The position numbers were made by a program, and so were the translations under genes. A DNA stretch of 64,000 nucleotides from Tetradesmus obliquus (taxonomy: Eukaryota; Chlorophyta; Chlorophyceae; Sphaeropleales; Scenedesmaceae): the NCBI GenBank assembly GCA_030272155.1, contig CP126194.1:3773501-3837500 (forward strand). The letters are read 5' to 3'. Under the pieces are notes generated by a model. That model searched no databases, had not been told where the DNA came from, and was given only the letters and a program-made list of their open reading frames with translations. Positions 57,427 through 64,000 of this stretch are shown one piece after another (within the stretch, counting starts at the first letter, position 1; every line of letters starts with the position of its first letter).

Positions 57427-58017
57427 TCAGAGCTGGAAAATCAAGCACAGTGACACACGACATGCAACATGGCCTTGCCAGAAAGTGGAAACTGGACAAC
57501 TACTGACAGCACAATGGTGCTGCTTACCATAGGTGTTTGGCATGATTGCACCAAGGCACTGCTGTACACACCAGACTGCAGCAAGCAGGAGCACGCGGGA
57601 CCGACAGGAGACACTGCATGTGACATGCAAACTAAGGTGCTACTGCTTCTGCAATCCTCATGGCTGACAAGCATAGAAGCACGCAATGCGACACAGAGCT
57701 GGAAAATCAAGCACAGTGACACACGACATGCAACATGGCCTTGCCAGAAAGTGGAAACTGGACAACTATTGACAGCACATCATGTAAAAGCAGGAAGGTC
57801 AACCAGAGCGGGGCGCCAGTACAATGCGCAGCTGTGCTGGATCAGAACGCAAGAACGAGTGATCTCCAGGCACCGCAACACGCCAATGAGCCGGCGCAGC
57901 CTCCATTGCCACAAAATCAGCAAGCAATTCCCAAAACCGCAAAAACGCCTGCTGCTTCGCCTCCTGTAACACCTGGGCTATTAGTTGTTGCCGCTGTTGT
58001 TGTTGTTGCAGCTGCTG

Positions 58018-58066
58018 TGTAACGTGACGGGGCTCGATTCCGGCCTATAGACCCCGTCACGTTACA
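58018..58066. mobile_element. 49-nt foldback insertion with 15-bp perfect inverted repeats
   Basis: TGTAACGTGACGGGG and its exact reverse complement flank a 19-nt loop. The insertion interrupts a LINE ORF2 copy whose uninterrupted relatives (25540 and 32080 regions) lack it. It is bordered on both sides by TGCTG, a possible 5-bp target duplication, although the site itself is CTG-rich. Confidence 0.8.
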
Positions 58067-58690
58067 TGCTGCCTACGCTGCTCAACCAGCTGGTTATGCT
58101 GTTGTTGCGCAGCAGTGAGAAGCAGGCTGAAACACATCTGTAATAGGTACCTGCCATTGCGGCGGCGGCGCAGACGGCCGCGGCGCGGCAGGCGCGGGCG
58201 GCGGGATGCGCAGCTTGTTAGCCTGCCGTCTGCCAACATCCATGGCATTCAAAGCAGCTAAGCAGACTCCCCCAAACACCCTGGTGGAGCCGCTTAGGGC
58301 CGGGAGGCCGCTGCATCAACCAGACATGCCGCATAGCAAGCGGCGGGCGGCCTGCAGCCCGCGTACACCATGTTGCAGGCAACGCAGACGGCAGGATGTC
58401 AATCACCGCTACCGCAACCGGGCACTCCCAAAAATGGTGCACCAGACCAGGACACGCAGCGCCACACATGCAGGTATCATGCTGCTGGTGCATGCACTGC
58501 GTCGCAGGCAAGCCATCCATGACCAGCCGCCAATACGTCTCCTTGTACGCATTATCCCAGCGCATCTTCCATAGTGCGCCCTGGGCGGCTGCCACACATT
58601 GCAAACCACGAGTCAACGCCTCGGGCGGGGCACCCGCACCGAGCGCAACACTGACAAACCTGGTGCGCCGCTCCTGGCGCTCGCCGAGGA
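58067..58690 (-). pseudogene. LINE ORF2 C-terminal fragment (copy A7), frameshifted
   Basis: Codes TRGLQCVAAAQGALWKMRWD, the knuckle CMCGAACPGLVHHFWECP and MRHVWLMQRPPGPKR in one frame to about 58280. It then shifts frame (LAALNAMDVGRRQ is read in a second frame) and is cut by the foldback insertion. Truncated at its 5' side near 58690. Confidence 0.85.
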
Positions 58691-58699
58691 GGAGGAGGA

Positions 58700-58950
58700 G
58701 AGGTCTGTTACAGGGGTGGGCCAGCTATCGCCCTAGAGCGAGTGCCCCTCTTTCAGCTTACATATCATGAGAACCCGATAGCAAGCCACAAGATGCAACC
58801 AAAGTAAAACTCCAGAGGCATCGCCCGAGAGGGGCTTGTTACAGGAGAAGGCAAGCTATCACCCGAGAGTGAGTCACTCGCCCTACTTTCAGCTCACATA
58901 TCGTATGAACTTGATAGCAAGCCACAAGACGCCACCAAAGAAATTGTTTG
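58700..58950 (-). mobile_element. Two truncated LINE family A tails (minus orientation)
   Basis: Two successive copies of the family A terminal hairpin region, at about 58703-58822 and about 58823-58950. The second is strongly diverged (GGAGAAGGCAAGCTATCACC). They lie between copy A7 and a family B copy. Confidence 0.8.
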
Positions 58951-60100
58951 TGTTTGTTACACATGGGGGCCAGGCAATTCCAGCCTCTTGAACTGGCGTA
59001 TCATACCAGCCAGGTAGGGTTTCAAGTCCAACTCCGTCCCCCACCACCATCACGACTAACAGCAAGTCTGCAGCCTCACTGCCCGCCTAGCAAAATGACC
59101 ACAATGCTGCAGCAGAACGGAGTGGTCGCCGCCAAGGAACAGCATGGCATGGCAAGCAAGCATGCAAGCGCAGGGCATGATAAGGCATGCAAGCAACACT
59201 TGCAGAGACCTGGCTGCAACACCACACTGCTGTTGCTGCATGACAAACACTAAGCTGCACTACACGCTGGCAAAAAGAAAACCACTCCTACCGCTGCAAC
59301 TAGCTAAGCTGACCTACAACAAACAAAAAAACACTCCTGCCACTGACAACATGCAGCAACTCCACTGCGTGGCTACACCGTCACCACAAGAATGGGCACC
59401 ACCACCGCCCTAGGTAGCTGCGCGACCAATAATGCAGTTGACAACCGGCTGATGTGAGTGCAGCAATATGAATGCAAGCACATTGCTGCTCCCTACGCAC
59501 AGCAGATGAAAAATCAAGTAGAATACAACACCCAGACAACCTTAATGGCAGGCAATCCACTGGCCCAGCTGTTGTCTAGAAATCTGCTGCAGGCGCGCTG
59601 CAGCACTGCTGAGTGAACAGCTGAGCACCTCTAGACACTGGGCCAGCAGTCCAGCACGCTCAACAGTCATGGGGGGGTTGCCGTAATCGAACACACATTG
59701 GTGGACGACATTTGCAAGGGCGCCGCAGCACACTCGAGCATTACCAGCACCTTGCCTTATTCTGCTGTAGTCCTGCTGCTGGGGACCATGACGCAACCAC
59801 AGGCGCCAGCTGCTGCTGACGAGCGCCCAAAAACTAAACTATTGCTGAGCACGTCTTCCTGCGGTTGTAGCCAGCTGCCTGGGCGTCCACTGTGCGTAGC
59901 ACGGCTGTCAACTGTGCGGTCTCCTCGGTGACCCGGCGTAGCTGCGTAGGCAGGCAGTATCGGCCTGCAGGACGCCACTCCTCTTATCTAATATAGCTTC
60001 CAGCATTAGAAGAAGCTGTACTAGACGGTCTTCCGACTCGCGGGCCGCAACTGGCGCAGCCGGGCTGGGCCAGAGGGCAAAGCAAGCCAAGCCTTTTTAA
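58951..60100 (-). mobile_element. LINE family B copy, longer than the intron copy (minus orientation)
   Basis: Its 3' end, GGCCCCCATGTGTAACAAAC on the minus strand, is at about 58953. It matches the copy at 24318-24690 up to about 59325, then continues further 5' to about 60100, where small decayed frames (59542-59796, 59908-60090) may derive from ORF2. No domain is recognised in them. Confidence 0.72.
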
Positions 60101-60627
60101 GCCTTTTTTGAGAGAGGTCTGTTTAAAGAGAGAGGTCTGTTACAGGGGTGGGCAAGCTATCGCCCTAGAGCGAGTCACTTGCCCCTCTTTCAGCTCACAT
60201 ATCATGAGAACCCGATAGCAAGCCACAAGATGCAACCAAAGTAAAACTCCAGAGGCATCTTGCAGCCCCTACCTCCCCATAAACCAACAAGTACATGCAG
60301 TGCAGCATGTGCGAAGTGCAGCACGAAAAGCAGCAGGGTGCTCAAAGCACAGGGCACAAAACGCACAAGGGAAGGCAGGCATGGCCCAAACAGCAAGCGG
60401 GATGCACAATGGTGCTGCTTACCATAGGTGTTTGGCATGATTGCACCAAGGCACTGCTGTACACACTGTTTTTGGAAGAGAAGAGGGGTTACACGGTGTG
60501 CACAGGCAACTACGTTGCAACGAACACCCGAAAACACAGGAAAAACTGCAGGAAGCTCAGCACAGGTCGTCACTCATGTGAGGCCCAACCCCAGAGAAAT
60601 GGCCCCCGTGTGTAACACACTGTTTTT
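60101..60627 (-). mobile_element. Truncated LINE A tail and C/E-type tail (minus orientation)
   Basis: 60101-60472 is a family A 3' UTR copy with hairpin tail; its tail is followed by a second AGAGAGGTCTGTT motif at 60113. 60473-60620 is a short tail like family E (GTTGCAACGTAGTTGCCTG near 60510), ending next to the family C element. Confidence 0.8.
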
Positions 60628-63600
60628 AGAAGAAGAGGGGTTACACGGTGTGCACAGGCAACTACGTTGCAACGAACACCCGAAAATCTGGAACGTCGCA
60701 GATGACTCAGCAAAACAGGCTGTCACTCAAGGAGACTCACCCCAAAAAGTCTCGATGTGTGTGTAACTTGACATATGGCCTTGCAGGCAAAGCCGTCAGT
60801 CACAGCACACGCAGTATTGATGCTAAACAAAGGCAGGACTAGTGTAAACAGTGTTAGTGACAGCAAGCTGCACTTTATGCAGTGCAGCGGGCGGGCTGAA
60901 CCCACAGAACAACACCCACCAAGCAGCAACACAGCCTGGCAGGCGGTGGTCTGAGGCGACAAACTGGGGAGAGAGAGCAGAGGACAAACCAGCTGCTGCA
61001 AGGGCCGCACGACTACAGTTTGCAGCAGCGATACGGTAACTCACAGCTCCTGCAAAGCAAGACGGCTAGCTCTGGCATGTCAGAAGCTCACAGAGAGCGC
61101 ACGTACACACAGTGAGAAGAAGGCCATCACCGCCGCACCACACACAAACCATTGCCACGCAACACAGTATGCCAGGCAACAAAAGGCTGTTGTGTGAGCA
61201 GCCGATTTCTATACCGTGACGGCACCCTAGCCGTAGCAGCAAAGTCCGCAAGGGCATCCCAGAAAGCACCTACTGCTGCTCTCACAGCCACTTGCTCCAC
61301 CAGCTGGGGTACCCCAAGGTCACTTGACACAGCCCACGCTGCCCTGCGGCCTTTTTCAAAAGCATGCACTGCTGCAAGACAGACCATGTCCCACACCAAC
61401 CGATGTACAGCGTTATGAGGGGGGCACGCCACCCATATAGCTCGGCACGGCAGGACAGCACCTGCCGGCAACAAGTTGAACGCCCGTAGTTGACTTTCCA
61501 CCTCACGCCGTACCGCCACAGCAACAGGACATGCCCAAAAATGATGCTCCACCCCAGGCCCTGCAGCAGAACATGCTGCACACGCAGCAGTAGCCTGCAT
61601 ACGTTGAGCAGTAGGGAATGCATCCAAAGCCAAGCGCCACGCCGCTTCCTTGTACATGTTAGCCACCCGCACCTGCCACCAACGAGACAACACCGACTGC
61701 ACTGCAGGCAGGCTGACTGCCACCGGCAGGGCATCCAGGGCTCTAATCCGAGTAACAAAGGCAGCATGGCGGGGCGCAATGGCATCAAGCGCAGCAAGAC
61801 GTTGTAGCTTCGTGGCATCAGCAACCTGCAGATCAGCCAAACGTATAAAACCGCCTGCCCCTGGCCGCTGCCAACCCAAATCAGCACACAACTGTTCGCG
61901 CGCAATCAAAATGTCCACAGGAGAAACAGAGGATAATTGTGCAACGCTCATACCAGCAGCTTGGGCAGCCGCCAGGTGCGCGCGTGCTGCAGTGTGCCAC
62001 ACAGACGGCACAAACGACAGCAGATGCTGCACATGCTGCCGAGCCTGCTGCCGATCACCATACTGTGGTCTACTGCGCAGCCACGGGCCCCATATCTCGC
62101 GCTCATAAGCGGAGCGCTGAACAGAAAGCCCTGGCAAGGCACAGACACGTTCAAGTTCTGACAACAGCAACACTGCCTGACCCAAACACTGTAGCTTGGG
62201 GAGCTCCAGCAGGCCACATGGCACGACCTGTTCCAAGCCCACCTCCACCTGACGCTGCTGATCAAACCATTGCCATGACTGTACCACTGTAAACAGAGGA
62301 TTGGCCCACAGCGGAGCCTCCCAGCACAAACCATCCACGTCTAAAGGCTGGTTGCCCACATGACGCAACGGCGGCAGGGCACGCAAACCCATCGCCAAAA
62401 CACGCAAAGGCGATGGCAAGCAGGCATCCGCAGGGGCCGCAGGGAAGATATGATGACGGGCACACAATGCAAGGCCCCAAGGGCTACCAGCAGCAGCGCG
62501 TGTGAAACAATCCACAGCGCTAGCCCACTGTGCCCACAATTCCCGTCCCACTGCCACCCACGGTGCAGCACCGCCCTGCAGGAGGGGGATTGCTTCACAA
62601 GCCCAGCGAGACAACAAGTGATGATGAACGGGCAGAAGGCCAAACCCACCACACCTAGGATGTGCAGCCATGCAGTCCCCAGGGATGCCAGGGGCACGCC
62701 TAAGATCATCCTCAGGCCCCAAGCCAGCATCAACAAGCGCTGCCGTCCACCTGCTGAGCTGTTCCGACACAGTCGCTGGCAACTGCCCGGCAAACTGCGC
62801 TGCATATAGGATGGTGGACAGAGCATATGCATTAGCTGCAAAAGCCCTGCCAAACGCAGACAGCTTGGAGATGCGACTGATATTTTGCATGCGGCGACGC
62901 ACTGTCTCCAGCCTGCCCTCCCAATCCACGTTGCTATTGCCACGTTCACCAAAAAACACTCCCAGAGATTTGGCGCGCTGCACAACCTGCATGCCGCCCA
63001 CATTCTGCGTTGCCCCACCCGGCGCAGCTGCCGCTGCTGGCTGCCGCCCAACATGCAGCAAACGCGACTTGGATGGGTTCAACCGCTGCCCTGACGCTTT
63101 GGCAAAATCCTCCATGCAGCCAAGGAAAGTGGGGACATTCGCAAGCGACAGCAGAAACACCTCGGCATCATCCGCATACTGTGCTGCTACAAGCTGCTGA
63201 CTAGCTGCAACAATACCAATGCCGCGCTGCTTCAGGAAGCACAACAACGCCTGCCCAACGAACAAATACAGCAGAGGTGCAAGGGGGCAGCCCTGACGCA
63301 CCCCAGCCTCACACTTGTAGAAGGGGCTGCAAAAACCATTGGCTGTGGCGCATGTGTATGTCGCCGTCAGCAGAACTTGCATCCAGCTGACAAAACCCTG
63401 CCCTACACCCAGTGCTTGGGCCACATCATACAACAATGAGCGATCCACAGTATCGTAGGCTTTTGCAAAATCAGTGAAAACAACTACCGCCATCTGCCGC
63501 TGCTCATGCAGTAGAGCAGGTAGCATTTGCAGCAGCCTGATGCTATCGCCAATATGCCGATGCTGCAAAAATGCGGACTGCGCAGGGTGTATAACATCGC

Positions 63601-64000
63601 CTGCCTCTGCCAGCAGCCGGTTAGCAAGTAGCTTAGCTAAGATGCGGTAATCATAGTTGAGCAGCTGGATTGGACGATAGGCAGCAGGATCTGCCACCGC
63701 ACCTCCCGGCTTCAGGACAGGCAGTATGACTCCATCCAGAAAACCGGCCGGGACGCGCTGAACCGCGCCAATTGCTGAGTATAGCGCTGCTAGCACCGGC
63801 GCCATCTGCTGCTTATAGTACCTATAGAACTCTCCAGGCACCCCATCCAGGCCCGGCGACTTGCCCGGGGCGGTGCGGGAGATGGCGACACCGACTTCCT
63901 CAACTGCCACCGCCGCTGCCCCAAGCCTGCCAGCTGCTGCAGCATCAAGGCGCTGGGAGTGCTGCGCTACTGCCTGCAGGACAGCCTGCCGTTCTGCCTG
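60628..64000 (-). mobile_element. LINE family C, longest copy, cut by the window edge
   Basis: Contains the open ORF2 frame 61127-64000 and a 3' UTR of about 500 bp that ends GCACACCGTGTAACCCCTC followed by TTCTTCTAAAAACAG. The 5' part (endonuclease, ORF1) lies outside the window. No frame breaks are visible, so the element may be recent. Confidence 0.88.
61127..64000 (-). CDS. Non-LTR retrotransposon ORF2: L1-like reverse transcriptase (5' partial)
   Basis: The frame is open from the right window edge to a stop at 61127 (957 codons in view). Reverse transcriptase motifs appear in order: GKSPGLDGVPGEFYRYY; AYRPIQLLNYDYRILAKLLA; motif A VVVFTDFAKAYDTVD; motif B GVRQGCPLAPLLY; catalytic motif C AAQYADDAEVF; and motif D KASGQRLNPSKSRLL. 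A C-terminal knuckle CAACSAAGPGVEHHFWAC (Cys-x2-Cys-x8-His-x4-Cys) follows, and the frame ends GLCVVRR. This is the L1-type layout, in which an upstream APE-like endonuclease nicks target DNA and RT primes on it; the endonuclease is not in view. All RT catalytic Asp residues are present. It is the best candidate for the source of the truncated family C copies. Confidence 0.92.
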   Translation of the reverse strand, partial: QAERQAVLQAVAQHSQRLDAAAAGRLGAAAVAVEEVGVAISRTAPGKSPGLDGVPGEFYRYYKQQMAPVLAALYSAIGAVQRVPAGFLDGVILPVLKPGGAVADPAAYRPIQLLNYDYRILAKLLANRLLAEAGDVIHPAQSAFLQHRHIGDSIRLLQMLPALLHEQRQMAVVVFTDFAKAYDTVDRSLLYDVAQALGVGQGFVSWMQVLLTATYTCATANGFCSPFYKCEAGVRQGCPLAPLLYLFVGQALLCFLKQRGIGIVAASQQLVAAQYADDAEVFLLSLANVPTFLGCMEDFAKASGQRLNPSKSRLLHVGRQPAAAAAPGGATQNVGGMQVVQRAKSLGVFFGERGNSNVDWEGRLETVRRRMQNISRISKLSAFGRAFAANAYALSTILYAAQFAGQLPATVSEQLSRWTAALVDAGLGPEDDLRRAPGIPGDCMAAHPRCGGFGLLPVHHHLLSRWACEAIPLLQGGAAPWVAVGRELWAQWASAVDCFTRAAAGSPWGLALCARHHIFPAAPADACLPSPLRVLAMGLRALPPLRHVGNQPLDVDGLCWEAPLWANPLFTVVQSWQWFDQQRQVEVGLEQVVPCGLLELPKLQCLGQAVLLLSELERVCALPGLSVQRSAYEREIWGPWLRSRPQYGDRQQARQHVQHLLSFVPSVWHTAARAHLAAAQAAGMSVAQLSSVSPVDILIAREQLCADLGWQRPGAGGFIRLADLQVADATKLQRLAALDAIAPRHAAFVTRIRALDALPVAVSLPAVQSVLSRWWQVRVANMYKEAAWRLALDAFPTAQRMQATAACAACSAAGPGVEHHFWACPVAVAVRREVESQLRAFNLLPAGAVLPCRAIWVACPPHNAVHRLVWDMVCLAAVHAFEKGRRAAWAVSSDLGVPQLVEQVAVRAAVGAFWDALADFAATARVPSRYRNRLLTQQPFVAWHTVLRGNGLCVVRR

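Larger units (their letters stand above)
57427..58700 (-). mobile_element. LINE family A copy A7 (minus orientation), internally rearranged
   Basis: Holds the family A ORF2 C-terminus and start of the 3' UTR in reverse. The block CAGAGCTGGAAAATCAAGCA occurs twice (about 57427 and 57700), showing one truncated copy joined to another. A 49-nt hairpin insertion sits at 58018-58066. The right end at about 58690 is a GAGGAGGAG run followed by the next copy's tail. Confidence 0.83.

Overview
The window looks like nuclear DNA of a green alga, probably a chlorophyte of the Scenedesmus/Chlorophyceae type. This is inferred from spliced genes with GT-AG introns, a chloroplast-type Rieske oxygenase, and very dense CAG/CTG trinucleotide tracts that are read as poly-Q, poly-S or poly-A inside exons. 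No bacterial-style operons are seen. All gene models below were joined by eye from reading frames plus splice signals. Where every exon was resolved, the lengths keep frame to the stop codon.

Layout. 1-3236: no supported gene. 3237-5970 (-): secreted or membrane-targeted protein with a low-complexity Ala-rich tail. 8123-12052 (-): PAO/TIC55-like Rieske monooxygenase. 12496-15072 (-): FHA-domain protein of NIPP1 type. 15390-39173 (+): a 19-exon molybdo-flavoenzyme of the xanthine dehydrogenase/aldehyde oxidase family. 40049-42633 (+): cytochrome P450. 43049-46921 (+): coiled-coil protein. 47866-51234 (-): PIG-Q/Gpi1 subunit of the GPI-GlcNAc transferase. 51587-53579 (+): short coiled-coil protein, divergent from PIG-Q. 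54530-64000 (-): retrotransposon-rich DNA, ending in a long LINE ORF2 that runs off the window.

The most striking structure is intron 15 of the molybdo-flavoenzyme gene. It is about 12.75 kb (23869-36619). It holds an apparently intact antisense tRNA-Glu(CTC) gene, at least three families of 5'-truncated L1-like LINEs inserted one after another in the same orientation, a 2.7 kb DNA transposon with 46-bp perfect inverted ends nested in one LINE tail, and a 0.65 kb mosaic of LINE tails joined by a recurring CGGGTAGGG linker. The same LINE families recur in inverse orientation at 54.5-64 kb.

Two genome-style themes run through the host genes. First, CAG tracts lie on the coding strand of exons, while CTG tracts lie at the 3' ends of introns and run into CTGCAG acceptors. 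Second, short tandem duplications repeatedly copy exon edges together with their splice sites into the neighbouring intron. The genes do not form an obvious pathway; they are ordinary housekeeping and metabolic genes in a repeat-rich neighbourhood.
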